In this document: positions 42,071 through 50,416 of the stretch, piece by piece
Numbering within the stretch: position 1 is the stretch's first letter
How the letters are laid out: each line of letters starts with the position of its first letter
Origin: Flavobacterium sp.
Lineage (GTDB): Bacteria; Bacteroidota; Bacteroidia; Flavobacteriales; Flavobacteriaceae
Assembly (NCBI GenBank): GCA_016787805.1
Contig: JAEUTY010000016.1
Span: 37,951-101,950 of the forward strand
Direction: 5' to 3'
Length of the DNA stretch: 64,000 nt
Made by a program: the position numbers and the translations under genes
Notes under the pieces: generated by a model
What the model saw: only the letters and a program-made list of their open reading frames with translations
What the model was told of the DNA's origin: nothing
Database searches by the model: none

Positions 42071-43135
42071 TTACGACAAATTGTTCTCTAAAAATACTTC
42101 TAGCTCTGGAATGATCATTTCTGGAGTGAGTTTTAAGTACAATTCCCGAGGGTTTTTCTCAATTTCTTTGTATTTCTCATAAGTCAATTCAGAAATTGCA
42201 TTGGGTAAAAAATCGAGTAAATGTACCGATTTGTGGAATTTTCCATCTTCAAAACTCGACCAATCGTCTTTATTGATGTAAGGCGAAAAAATGGTAAATG
42301 TTGGCTTACTCAACGCTTTGGCAATATGAACAGTTCCGCCTTCATTGGAAACTAAAACCGAACATTGATTCATCAAAACCGCAAAATCGCGAATACTAGG
42401 CGCGTAAATATCCAATATTATCGACGATTTGTTTTGGCATAAAGCGTAAATTTTATCGGCTTCTTCTTTCTGACTTGGTGAATAATTGAACAAAAGATAG
42501 CAGTTAAAATGAGAAGCAATATAATCGACCAATTGCGCAACGTATTCGTAAGGCATTGATTTTTGTGGTGTGCTTCCTAAAATACCCAACATAATAATGG
42601 GCTTATCTTGGTATTTGGCAGGAACTTTAAACTGTTTTTCTTCTTCTGTCAAATAAATTTTAGGTTCGTAATTGATGTGATCAAATGTATCGACTTGTTC
42701 TAGTAAATGAATCCGATCTTCGATTGCTTTTCCGCAAATTTTGGTTTTCTCTTTTAAAATTTCAACCGGATGCGTGTAATAACCCAAATTACCAATCTTC
42801 TTGCGACTTTTGTGGCCTACAGTTTGTTTGGCGCCACTAAATTTACAGATCAAACGGCTTTGTAATTTCGAATAAGGATCAAAAATAATGTCGTACTTTT
42901 CCTTTTGAACCTCGCGTATTTTTTTGAGTAGATTTTTGAATTTCTTCAGCTCTTTTTCATCAATGGAAATAATTTTATCAATATTTGGATTGTTTTCAAT
43001 AACGCCGTGAGTAAAAGCATACGCCATCAAATGAATTTCACTATCTGGATATTTGGCTTTGTAATTATTAGCAATCACCGAACTAATTAGTACATCACCT
43101 ATGCGTTTGTTTTGAATGATTAAAATTTTTTTCAT
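42071..43135 (-). CDS. GT9 family heptosyltransferase-like protein
   Basis: 354 residues. GT-B fold: KILIIQNKRIGDVLISSVIANNYKAKYPDSEIHLMAY at the N-terminus, ILGSTPQKSMPYEYVAQLVDYI in the middle, and VLVSNEGGTVHIAKALSKPTFTIFSPY at the nucleotide-sugar site, as in ADP-heptose:LPS heptosyltransferases. It probably works on the LPS core at the inner face of the membrane. The canonical SNDSGPMH reads SNEGGTVH, a variant that is common in Bacteroidota. Divergent from a Kdo-kinase-like gene. Confidence 0.88.
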   Translation of the reverse strand: MKKILIIQNKRIGDVLISSVIANNYKAKYPDSEIHLMAYAFTHGVIENNPNIDKIISIDEKELKKFKNLLKKIREVQKEKYDIIFDPYSKLQSRLICKFSGAKQTVGHKSRKKIGNLGYYTHPVEILKEKTKICGKAIEDRIHLLEQVDTFDHINYEPKIYLTEEEKQFKVPAKYQDKPIIMLGILGSTPQKSMPYEYVAQLVDYIASHFNCYLLFNYSPSQKEEADKIYALCQNKSSIILDIYAPSIRDFAVLMNQCSVLVSNEGGTVHIAKALSKPTFTIFSPYINKDDWSSFEDGKFHKSVHLLDFLPNAISELTYEKYKEIEKNPRELYLKLTPEMIIPELEVFLENNLS

Positions 43136-43200
43136 AAAATGAATTGATGGTGCAAAATACTATTTTTTTTATACTTTTAAGCCAAATTATTTCTCGTAAA

Positions 43201-43959
43201 GTGAAAATTAAAGTACATCCAAACTATAAAGAACAAGAAAAGGCGGTACAAAAATTAGTAGAGACTTTTTTCAAAAAAGGTAAGATACTGGTTAAAGGTT
43301 CGCGCAATATCATCAAAACAAATCTTTTGGGTGACGATGATGTGAATATAAAATTTTTCAAAAAGCCAGGTTTTTTCAAATCCATTATTTACACTTATTT
43401 TAAAGAAACTAAGGCCAAACGTTCCTATGATTATGCTTGTTATTTAGTTGAGAAAAATATACTTACGCCTTCACCAATTGCTTACGCAGAAGAACGGAAA
43501 AACTTTGGTTTGTTGGGAAATAGTTTTTACATCTCAGAGCAAATTCATTATGATTTTACTTTTAGAGAACTGATTCACAATCCGTTATTTCCTAACAGAG
43601 TATTAATATTGGAGCAATTTGCGGAGTTTACCTTTCGTTTGCACGAAGCCAAAATTAATTTCTTGGATCATTCGCCGGGCAATACTTTGATTGTAAAGAA
43701 AGACGATGATCACTACGATTTTTATTTGATTGATTTGAATCGAATGAAATTTGAAGAATTATCACTTGAACAACGTATGGATAATTTCAAAAAATTATGG
43801 TTATCCAAACGAATGGTTGAAGTGATTGCAATGCGTTATGCGTTTCTTTCGGGCGAGTCAGAACCAAAATTGCGTTCCATTTTGATGAAAAAATCACTAG
43901 CTTTTAAACGAAAAACGGCTCGAAAAAAGTACTTTAAAAAGTTTATTGGTAAAAAATAG
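43201..43959 (+). CDS. Kdo/lipopolysaccharide kinase-like protein
   Basis: 252 residues from the GTG at 43201; an upstream ATG at 43147 would add a hydrophobic stretch that the family lacks, so I prefer the GTG, with some doubt. It has a protein-kinase-like fold: VKGSRNIIKTN and VNIKFFKKPG for the nucleotide loop and lysine, FLDHSPGNTLIVKK for the catalytic loop and YLIDLNRMKFEEL for the metal-binding DFG-equivalent. It probably phosphorylates Kdo or heptose of the LPS core, in line with the heptosyltransferase next to it. Confidence 0.8.
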   Translation: MKIKVHPNYKEQEKAVQKLVETFFKKGKILVKGSRNIIKTNLLGDDDVNIKFFKKPGFFKSIIYTYFKETKAKRSYDYACYLVEKNILTPSPIAYAEERKNFGLLGNSFYISEQIHYDFTFRELIHNPLFPNRVLILEQFAEFTFRLHEAKINFLDHSPGNTLIVKKDDDHYDFYLIDLNRMKFEELSLEQRMDNFKKLWLSKRMVEVIAMRYAFLSGESEPKLRSILMKKSLAFKRKTARKKYFKKFIGKK

Positions 43960-43969
43960 TTATCAGTAA

Positions 43970-44425
43970 TTATTTATTTCCCCATTCCCACAAACCAAAA
44001 GCAATCTTTTTATCAATAGGATGACCAGATTGTTTTAAACACATTGTAATTTGTCCGCGATGATGACTTTCATGCGAAATTAGATAACCCAAAAATGCTG
44101 TTGGATGTGGTTTAAACCCTTTTAATTTGCCTTCTTGAAGCGCATTTTCGATTAGTTTTGAAATGGCTTCTTCGCTTTTGTTGAGTTGTGTAATTAAAAT
44201 AGCTTTGGTTATATTGTCTTTCTCAATTTTTTCAACTGTCGATAAAAGATCAGGCATTGCCGCTTTCAACCACATCAAACGTACATTGTGAATATGAGCA
44301 AAATGTTCGCCTACTGTTCGTCCTTTTGAAAGCGAAACCGAAGACAAATATAGTTCGTCAATCGAATGCAATAAATACAAATTGATTCGGTTGTGTATTT
44401 GCCACGTTTCGATTATAGGATTCAT
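43970..44425 (-). CDS. DinB-family protein
   Basis: 151 residues, four-helix bundle of the DinB/YfiT type. Metal-binding histidines are visible in EHFAHIHNVR (about residue 41-48) and SHESHHRGQI (about 126). The function is unclear; bacillithiol-dependent transferases belong to this superfamily, and the organism has ytxJ of the bacillithiol system at 53190. It lies three bases after dapD on the same strand. Confidence 0.85.
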   Translation of the reverse strand: MNPIIETWQIHNRINLYLLHSIDELYLSSVSLSKGRTVGEHFAHIHNVRLMWLKAAMPDLLSTVEKIEKDNITKAILITQLNKSEEAISKLIENALQEGKLKGFKPHPTAFLGYLISHESHHRGQITMCLKQSGHPIDKKIAFGLWEWGNK

Positions 44426-44428
44426 AGT

Positions 44429-45244
44429 TTACACCGCTACGTTATATTCGCGCAAAGCATCATTCAACGATGTTTTCAAATCGGTTGAAGGTTTGCGTTT
44501 GCCAATAATTAATGCACAAGGCACTTGGTATTCGCCCGCTTCAAATTTTTTGGTATAACTACCCGGAATTACCACCGAACGCGCCGGAACAAAACCTTTG
44601 TATTCAACTGGCTCGCTTCCTGTAACATCAATAATTTTAGTGGAAGCTGTAAGGCAAACATTGGCGCCTAAAACGGCTTCTTTTTCTACACGAACGCCTT
44701 CCACAACAATGCAACGCGAACCAATAAATGCACCATCTTCGATAATTACAGGAGCTGCTTGTAAAGGTTCTAAAACGCCACCAATTCCTACGCCGCCACT
44801 TAAGTGCACATCTTTACCAATTTGAGCACAACTTCCAACAGTTGCCCATGTATCAACCATTGTTCCTTCATCAACATAAGCTCCAATGTTTACATAACTT
44901 GGCATCATAATAACACCTTTCGAAATATAAGCACCGTGTCGTGCAACTGCATGAGGAACTACGCGAATTCCTTTTTCAGCATAACCTCTTTTGAGTGGAA
45001 TTTTATCATGATACTCGAAAATACCCACTTCAAAAGTTTCCATTTTTTGAATTGGAAAATACATGACTACCGCTTTTTTCACCCATTCGTTCACCTGCCA
45101 GCCATTGGCGGTTGGTTCGGCAACGCGTAACGTTCCTGCATCAAGTAAATCAATAACTTCGCGTATGGCTTTGGTTGTGGTTTCTTCTTGTAATAAAGCG
45201 CGGTTTTCCCAAGCTTGTTCTATTGTAGATTGCAATTGGTTCAT
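44429..45244 (-). CDS. dapD: tetrahydrodipicolinate N-succinyltransferase
   Basis: 271 residues. Left-handed beta-helix enzyme of the lysine and meso-diaminopimelate pathway in the cytosol. Hexapeptide-repeat turns fill the middle (GVIMMPSYVNIGAYVDEGTMVDTWATVGSCAQIGKDVHLSGGVGIGGVLEPLQAAPVIIEDGAFIGSRCIVVEGV), and the C-terminal RSVVIPGSYTKKF is typical. A TATCTTTG word on the minus strand (45259-45266) lies 14 bases before the start and is the probable promoter. Confidence 0.97.
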   Translation of the reverse strand: MNQLQSTIEQAWENRALLQEETTTKAIREVIDLLDAGTLRVAEPTANGWQVNEWVKKAVVMYFPIQKMETFEVGIFEYHDKIPLKRGYAEKGIRVVPHAVARHGAYISKGVIMMPSYVNIGAYVDEGTMVDTWATVGSCAQIGKDVHLSGGVGIGGVLEPLQAAPVIIEDGAFIGSRCIVVEGVRVEKEAVLGANVCLTASTKIIDVTGSEPVEYKGFVPARSVVIPGSYTKKFEAGEYQVPCALIIGKRKPSTDLKTSLNDALREYNVAV

Positions 45245-45258
45245 AAAAATAATTTTGG

Positions 45259-45266
45259 CAAAGATA
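45259..45266 (-). promoter_or_regulatory. -7 promoter element for dapD
   Basis: TATCTTTG on the minus strand, 14 bases before the ATG at 45244. It matches TAnnTTTG; the upstream part runs into the DUF4199 gene end. Confidence 0.5.
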
Positions 45267-45284
45267 AATGATTTTGGCTTTATT

Positions 45285-45800
45285 TTAGGATTGAACAGTA
45301 GCTTTTCGTTTCAAAATTAAAGCACTGATAAAGGCAAATACAATTCCGATTGGAAGTACTTCGATGTAGGTGTAAAGAAAAATCATCAATTGGTTTTTAT
45401 AGATGTCTTTTACTTCATTGGCCGCCTTAGTAACTTCAGTCAATTCTTCTGGTTTTGCGTTTTTCACAATGTATTCGGCATATTTTTCAGCAAAATCAGG
45501 AAAGAATATATTGTATTCAAACATCCAAACCACTACATAAATAGTTGACGTTAGTAAGGCGATTAATAATCCAATTTTAAGTCCTTCCCAAAAACTAAGT
45601 TTTCCTTCGTTGATTTTGTCTCTAAATTGTTTGATGCCGAGAAAAACAAAAATAAACGCCAAAAACATTCCCGAAAAACCAATAATCATGCTATTGTCAA
45701 AATTCTCAGGATAACGCATGAAAATGAAAGTACTACATACCATCACGGCAGCCACAATTAGTCCGCCAATTAGCCCGTTTTTTACAATAATTTTTTTCAT
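45285..45800 (-). CDS. DUF4199 membrane protein
   Basis: 171 residues from the ATG at 45800. Four hydrophobic segments (about 9-27, 37-54, 72-93, 139-160) with the IGFSGMFLAFIFVFLGIKQFRDKINEG segment between the second and third. DUF4199 is a Bacteroidota membrane family without known function. It lies downstream of a LuxR-type regulator gene on the same strand, with a 94-base gap. Confidence 0.85.
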   Translation of the reverse strand: MKKIIVKNGLIGGLIVAAVMVCSTFIFMRYPENFDNSMIIGFSGMFLAFIFVFLGIKQFRDKINEGKLSFWEGLKIGLLIALLTSTIYVVVWMFEYNIFFPDFAEKYAEYIVKNAKPEELTEVTKAANEVKDIYKNQLMIFLYTYIEVLPIGIVFAFISALILKRKATVQS

Positions 45801-45894
45801 AAGATTTAGTTTAAAATTTGATGACAAATGTTGTGATTGTTTTCAAAAATTAGCTCATACTTTAGCATGATTTTGCAGAAAAACGACTTAAATA

Positions 45895-46374
45895 TTACGG
45901 AATGAGTTGTAACTTCTTAGCAGTTTCAACAGCTTGTGTGCGACGTTTTGCCTCTAGTTTTTCAAATAAATTCGAGGTGTGCGTTTTGATAGTATGCAAT
46001 GAAACAAATAGGCGAGATGCAATTTCTTGATTACTCAATCCTTCCGCCATTAATTCTAAAACCTCGAGTTCGCGTTTGCTTATTTTTCGAGCGTCTAATT
46101 CGGCTTGATTAAGGTTGAAATTGAGGTTTTTTTGTACCACAATTTCCTTTTCAACAATTACAGTTTTTACTTGTGGTTTTGTTAATTTTTTAGAAGTCCA
46201 AATGCCAACTAAAGTAAAAAAAACTGCAATGATTCCGATATAAACTTCGGTTTGGTTTTGAATGATAAGAAATCGGTATTTGAACCAATTTAAAAGCAAA
46301 AGCATTACAGCCATTGAAAATGCGTAAGCAATTAGTTCTTTGTGTTTTTTAATTTTTTCCAAAATCAATTTCAT
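45895..46374 (-). CDS. membrane-anchored LuxR-type transcription regulator
   Basis: 159 residues. Two hydrophobic segments (about 14-30 and 43-60) anchor the protein, then a short coiled linker leads to a GerE/LuxR helix-turn-helix (ISKRELEVLELMAEGLSNQEIASRLFVSLHTIKTHTSNLFEKLEAKRRTQAVETA). There is no receiver domain, so it is not a standard response regulator. Direct coupling of membrane state to gene control is inferred. It may control the DUF4199 gene that follows. Confidence 0.88.
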   Translation of the reverse strand: MKLILEKIKKHKELIAYAFSMAVMLLLLNWFKYRFLIIQNQTEVYIGIIAVFFTLVGIWTSKKLTKPQVKTVIVEKEIVVQKNLNFNLNQAELDARKISKRELEVLELMAEGLSNQEIASRLFVSLHTIKTHTSNLFEKLEAKRRTQAVETAKKLQLIP

Positions 46375-46531
46375 TTTTCAAAAGTAAAGATTTTGGTTGA
46401 AATGTGTGGATTTTGAGCTAAATTACGTATCATTCAACAAAAAGTTTTATGTGCAGAATATTTTTGGTAATTTTTCTGTTTTTTAATTGAAATTAAAAAT
46501 AGGAAAATACTTGAATTTTAAAAATGAAAGC

Positions 46532-46539
46532 TATATTTG
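46532..46539 (+). promoter_or_regulatory. -7 promoter element for the prolyl oligopeptidase gene
   Basis: TATATTTG with TTG 18 bases upstream (46511-46513). It lies 19 bases before the ATG at 46559 and rules out an upstream start in the same frame. Confidence 0.75.
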
Positions 46540-46558
46540 CTACTTATCGTTTTCATTT

Positions 46559-48637
46559 ATGAGAAATTACGTAATTCTACTTTTTTTAGTGCTTTTTCAG
46601 TTTTCCTTTTCGCAGGATTATCCTGTCGTTCAATCTGTACCTGTTACTACTGAGATTCATAAAACAAAAATTGTAGATAATTATTCATGGATGGAAAACA
46701 ATAATAATCCTGATCTTCAATCGTGGGTTGGAGCACAAAATTTCCTCACAAATACCTTTCTGGAAGGGATAAAGAAAAACTATCCTTTAGAACGCAAAAT
46801 AAAGGAATATGATGCTTTGTCAACGAATAGTTTGCCCAATAAAAAAGGCAAATATTTTTATTCAGTATATCGTAGAGATAAAGATAAACCAGGTGTTTTA
46901 TATTACAGAAAAGAACTAAGAGATGTACCTGTAGAGATCTTTAATCCTTTCAAAATCTACAAAAGCGAAACTTCTTTCATTACCAATTATTATCCGTCAG
47001 CAAATGCCAAATATATTGCCATTGAAATGAGCTTGAATGGAAGTGATAAAAGAGAAATTCGCTTTACTGATATGAGTTCTTTAAATCCAACTGCGGATGT
47101 AATTAAAGATATCAAGTTCTCAAGAGCAGTTTGGAAAAAAGATAAAGGAATTTATTATAAAAAAAATAGTAATAAAAATACCACAGCAAAAGATTCTACG
47201 TACCAAATTTATTACCATGAATTAGGTAAAGCGCAAGATGAAGATAAATTAATTTATGATTCTAAGGATGCCAATGGTTTTGTTTCTTTTTTTCAACAAG
47301 AAAATCAAATGATTATTGTTGAAAAGAACGAAAATTTAACATCCTACAAGGCAATTAATTTGCTTTCGGATGATCATGTAATTACTGATTTACTCATAAA
47401 TGATAGCACAGATTTTCAATTTCACTTCTACAAAAACGATACTTTATTTTATTCGAGCAAAGATTATGATTGGGGAGAAGTTCGCTATCGGAATTTAACT
47501 ACTAATTCTGAACCCAAAGTATTAATTCCGCAAATTTATAATCATTTATTGGTTGGAACTCTTTTTCTTGAACACTACATTGTATGTGCTTATCGAACTT
47601 TAGGTAAAAATTACATTTCTGTTTATGATTACGACGGGAAGTTTATTCGAAAATTTGACGCACCTTACGGCTGTGATTTTTCAATCAAGTTTTATAATCC
47701 TGAAACGGAAGATTTGTTTGTTAGTTTTTATTCGTATGTTGTTTCATTTCAAAATTTTAAACTCAATATTAGAACGGGTGATATTAATCCGTATTACAAC
47801 GAATATATTATTCCAAAGCCTACAATTTTCCCATTGGATTATTTTGAAACTAAGATTATTACTTATAAAAGCAGGGATAATAAAGATGTACCTATTACTA
47901 TAGTACACAAAAAAGGCATGGTAATGGATGGTAATAATCCTACTTTACTTTCGGCTTATGGTGGTTACGGAAAAGTAGATGGACCTTATTTTAATTCGGG
48001 GTTACTTTGGTTTTTAGAGAAAGGTGGAGTTTATGCTTATGCAGAAATTAGAGGAGGAGGAGAAAAGGGTTTAAAATGGCACACAGAAGGAAAAGGACTC
48101 AAAAAAAACAATACGTTTAACGATTTTATAGATGCGGCGGAGTTTCTCATAAGGCAAAAATATACTTCACCAAATAAATTGGCCATTACTGGTGGCTCAA
48201 ACGGTGGTTTGGTCGTTGGTGTTGCCATGACCCAGCGTCCAGAATTATTCAAGCTGGCCATACCAGTAGTGGGTGTTTTTGATATGATTAAATTTAAAGA
48301 TTACACCGCTGGAAAATATTGGACAGATGAGTATGGAAATATTGATAATGAGGAAGATTTTAAAAATATATTGACCTATTCACCCTATCATAATATCAAA
48401 GATAATGTCAATTATCCTGCAACGTATATAATTACAGGAGAAAACGATGATAGAGTTTTGCCCTTTCATTCTTATAAATTGGCAGCCAAATTGCAAAATA
48501 GAGAAGTACAAAAAAATCCTATATATCTAAAAGTGCAATCAGAATCAGGTCACAACGGAAAAGTTTCTAATTACCAAGCTTATGTGGACCAGAAAACAGA
48601 TTTTTATTCGGTTTTAATGCATTTTTTGATGGAATAA
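46559..48637 (+). CDS. secreted prolyl oligopeptidase-family serine peptidase
   Basis: 692 residues from the ATG at 46559. A signal peptide (MRNYVILLFLVLFQFSFSQ) is followed by a beta-propeller (about 30-420) and an alpha/beta-hydrolase domain. The catalytic serine S547 is in GGSNGG, the aspartate is at 630 or 631 (GENDDRV) and the histidine is H665 (SGHNGK). The oxyanion and GGGEKG regions (AEIRGGGEKGLKWH) match the S9A group. It cleaves short peptides after proline, likely in the periplasm. A small membrane protein gene follows at 48664. Confidence 0.93.
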   Translation: MRNYVILLFLVLFQFSFSQDYPVVQSVPVTTEIHKTKIVDNYSWMENNNNPDLQSWVGAQNFLTNTFLEGIKKNYPLERKIKEYDALSTNSLPNKKGKYFYSVYRRDKDKPGVLYYRKELRDVPVEIFNPFKIYKSETSFITNYYPSANAKYIAIEMSLNGSDKREIRFTDMSSLNPTADVIKDIKFSRAVWKKDKGIYYKKNSNKNTTAKDSTYQIYYHELGKAQDEDKLIYDSKDANGFVSFFQQENQMIIVEKNENLTSYKAINLLSDDHVITDLLINDSTDFQFHFYKNDTLFYSSKDYDWGEVRYRNLTTNSEPKVLIPQIYNHLLVGTLFLEHYIVCAYRTLGKNYISVYDYDGKFIRKFDAPYGCDFSIKFYNPETEDLFVSFYSYVVSFQNFKLNIRTGDINPYYNEYIIPKPTIFPLDYFETKIITYKSRDNKDVPITIVHKKGMVMDGNNPTLLSAYGGYGKVDGPYFNSGLLWFLEKGGVYAYAEIRGGGEKGLKWHTEGKGLKKNNTFNDFIDAAEFLIRQKYTSPNKLAITGGSNGGLVVGVAMTQRPELFKLAIPVVGVFDMIKFKDYTAGKYWTDEYGNIDNEEDFKNILTYSPYHNIKDNVNYPATYIITGENDDRVLPFHSYKLAAKLQNREVQKNPIYLKVQSESGHNGKVSNYQAYVDQKTDFYSVLMHFLME

Positions 48638-48663
48638 TTCAAGAAGATAATAAATTTAATAAG

Positions 48664-48915
48664 ATGAAAAAAGAAGATTATTCGAAGTATTCAATTGAAG
48701 ATTTAATTAAAAAAGAAAAAACAGCCAAAGTAGCTACAATTGCTTTGGGAGCACTAATAGTAATGCAGTTTTTTCCTTGTCTGTATCTGACTTACAAACA
48801 AGGGTTTAATGTGTTTACGGTATTGCCTTTTACCTTTTTGCCTCTTTTGATGGTCAACATTTTGACGCTGAAAAAAATCAAAGCCGAAATGAATTCGAGA
48901 AATAAGGCTTCGTAA
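48664..48915 (+). CDS. small two-helix membrane protein
   Basis: 83 residues. A charged N-terminal helix (KKEDYSKYSIEDLIKKEKTAKV) is followed by two hydrophobic segments (about 24-43 and 50-70) and a basic end. No function known. It lies 26 bases after the peptidase gene and may be co-transcribed with it. Confidence 0.7.
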   Translation: MKKEDYSKYSIEDLIKKEKTAKVATIALGALIVMQFFPCLYLTYKQGFNVFTVLPFTFLPLLMVNILTLKKIKAEMNSRNKAS

Positions 48916-48920
48916 TCTGT

Positions 48921-49277
48921 TTATTTTTTACTTTTTTTGGCCAACGGATTGTAATTCAAACACAATTGCAACCAATAATCTAAATCACTGGTCTTTTTGA
49001 GGCCATTTTCAGTAACGTAAACATAGCCTTTCATTGGTTTTCCTGTAAATTCCATTGGAATGCAATGTTCGTTTTCAAGTGCTTTTTCGTATTCGGTTTC
49101 GCCAATTCGACACATCAAAACATCTTCGTTCGTTTTTTTGTCAACATGTGTTCCACAACACATTTTATCATCAACCATAAAGCAAATTCCACTGAACATT
49201 TTCTTTTCAGTAAAAGCAACTTTTTTTTCGTAAAAAACATTCCGAATGCGAATGGCAAAGGTTTCGTTGTAAGGCAT
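48921..49277 (-). CDS. TfoX N-terminal domain protein
   Basis: 118 residues. MPYNETFAIRIRNVF, KKMFSGICFMVDDKMCCG, and MCRIGETEYEKAL are the TfoX-N (Sxy) pattern, and the PMEFTGKPMKGYVYV turn is typical. In Gammaproteobacteria TfoX regulates competence; the single-domain proteins of Bacteroidota are of unknown role. It ends six bases from the convergent gene. Downstream of DinB and VOC genes on the same strand. Confidence 0.88.
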   Translation of the reverse strand: MPYNETFAIRIRNVFYEKKVAFTEKKMFSGICFMVDDKMCCGTHVDKKTNEDVLMCRIGETEYEKALENEHCIPMEFTGKPMKGYVYVTENGLKKTSDLDYWLQLCLNYNPLAKKSKK

Positions 49278-49295
49278 AGTAATTACAAATAGAGT

Positions 49296-49763
49296 TTAAG
49301 AAATCATCTTTTTTAAAAGTACAATTTGACCCAAATGATAGTAACTATGTTCAATCATTGCATCGATATTCCGCAGGAAGCTCCCGTATTTTTCGTCAAC
49401 AAAAGCTTGGTGAAGTTGTTCATTGGAAAGTTGTTCAACAAATGAAGCAAATGCTTCGGCATCATTCCAAAATTTGAACAAAAATTGTTCCCATTGTTGT
49501 TGCGATGTAATAGAAGCGAAGTCAAAACTGTATTTGTCGCGTATTTCCAAGTTTCCGCCTTTGAATACGTTGTTTATTCCTTGAATATAATAATGGATAT
49601 GCTGAGCTAAAACCGCAATTGTATTGAACGAATCGATTTTGGTGATAGCAATTTCGTAGTTCAGATGGTCCAATTGGTCTTTGAAATTGGTATTGGCAAT
49701 CCATGTTCCGTTAAGGATAACTTCACGTAAACGATTGGCGGTTTGTTGGGCTATTGTATTCAT
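49296..49763 (-). CDS. DinB-superfamily protein
   Basis: 155 residues, four-helix bundle. Metal-binding histidines lie in the LAQHIHYYIQGI helix (about 52-57) and the MIEHSYYHLGQIVLLKKM end (about 137-142). It resembles the DinB-like group without close ties to the DinB gene at 43970. It starts one base after the VOC gene, so the two are co-transcribed. Confidence 0.85.
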   Translation of the reverse strand: MNTIAQQTANRLREVILNGTWIANTNFKDQLDHLNYEIAITKIDSFNTIAVLAQHIHYYIQGINNVFKGGNLEIRDKYSFDFASITSQQQWEQFLFKFWNDAEAFASFVEQLSNEQLHQAFVDEKYGSFLRNIDAMIEHSYYHLGQIVLLKKMIS

Positions 49764-49764
49764 G

Positions 49765-50136
49765 TTAAATCTGATTTATAAATTCACCAATATGCCACAA
49801 AATTCCCGATGGATCGTGCAAGAAACATTCTTTTCCCCAAGCTTGATTTTTTATAGGAATGATGCGAATGGTTGGATATTTTTCGGTTAAACGCAATGCT
49901 AAAAGTTCGTTGTAAAACGCATTGACGTTTTCCACTTCCATAAAAACCATGGTGTTGTCAATCCAATCTTTGACGTAAGCATCTTGCAAATAAAAACCAA
50001 TAGTTTCGTTTTGGAACAATGACATATTGGGAAATAAAACGACTTCTTCAAATCCCCAATCGTGGTAAAATTGCCTTGAAACTTCAAAATTTGTAGCTCC
50101 AATGAAAGGTCTGATAGATTTGGCGTGGTGTTGCAT
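49765..50136 (-). CDS. VOC/glyoxalase-family protein
   Basis: 123 residues, two beta-alpha-beta-beta-beta modules. SIRPFIGATNFEVSRQFYHDWGFEEV begins the fold and WGKECFLHDPSGILWHIGEF ends it, the usual wording for glyoxalase/bleomycin-resistance/dioxygenase proteins. It is probably a small metal-binding enzyme; the substrate is unknown. First gene of a pair with a DinB-like protein. Confidence 0.87.
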   Translation of the reverse strand: MQHHAKSIRPFIGATNFEVSRQFYHDWGFEEVVLFPNMSLFQNETIGFYLQDAYVKDWIDNTMVFMEVENVNAFYNELLALRLTEKYPTIRIIPIKNQAWGKECFLHDPSGILWHIGEFINQI

Positions 50137-50199
50137 ATCGTGTTGTTTTAATCAAAAATACTAAATAATTACTGATTTTTGCAAAAGACGTTGATTCTC

Positions 50200-50242
50200 T
50201 AGCCCCGATTGGAGTGGCACGAAGTAGAACGTAAAGCGGGAA
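50200..50242 (+). repeat. REP-like dispersed element, short copy
   Basis: Begins TAGCCCCGATTGGAG and ends GTAAAGCGGGAAA, 43 bp, as at 12821-12863. It lies in the 280-bp spacer between the VOC gene and clpB (50137-50416), which has no gene but carries the clpB terminator. Confidence 0.75.
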
Positions 50243-50304
50243 ATACGATTACAAGAAAGCCCTCTCGTCCCAAAAGACGAGATCGCTCCAAATCCTCAAA
50301 AAAA

Positions 50305-50334
50305 AGCCCTAACAGATAAACACCTGTTAGAGCT
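50305..50334 (-). terminator. Rho-independent terminator of clpB
   Basis: CTAACAG (50309-50315) pairs with CTGTTAG (50324-50330) around an eight-base loop, extended by AGC/GCT at the base with one mismatch. On the minus strand it is followed by a run of T (complement of 50297-50305). Confidence 0.85.
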
Positions 50335-50416
50335 AACCAAACTAAAAACCAATCTTCACTTATGAAATTTTTGAAATTGAGTCTATACTCTTTTTCTATA
50401 TTCTATTTTCTTAAAT

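Noticed and set aside
46487-46558. Upstream extension of the prolyl oligopeptidase
   Set aside because: The promoter TTG-N18-TATATTTG lies inside it, and the signal peptide begins at 46559.
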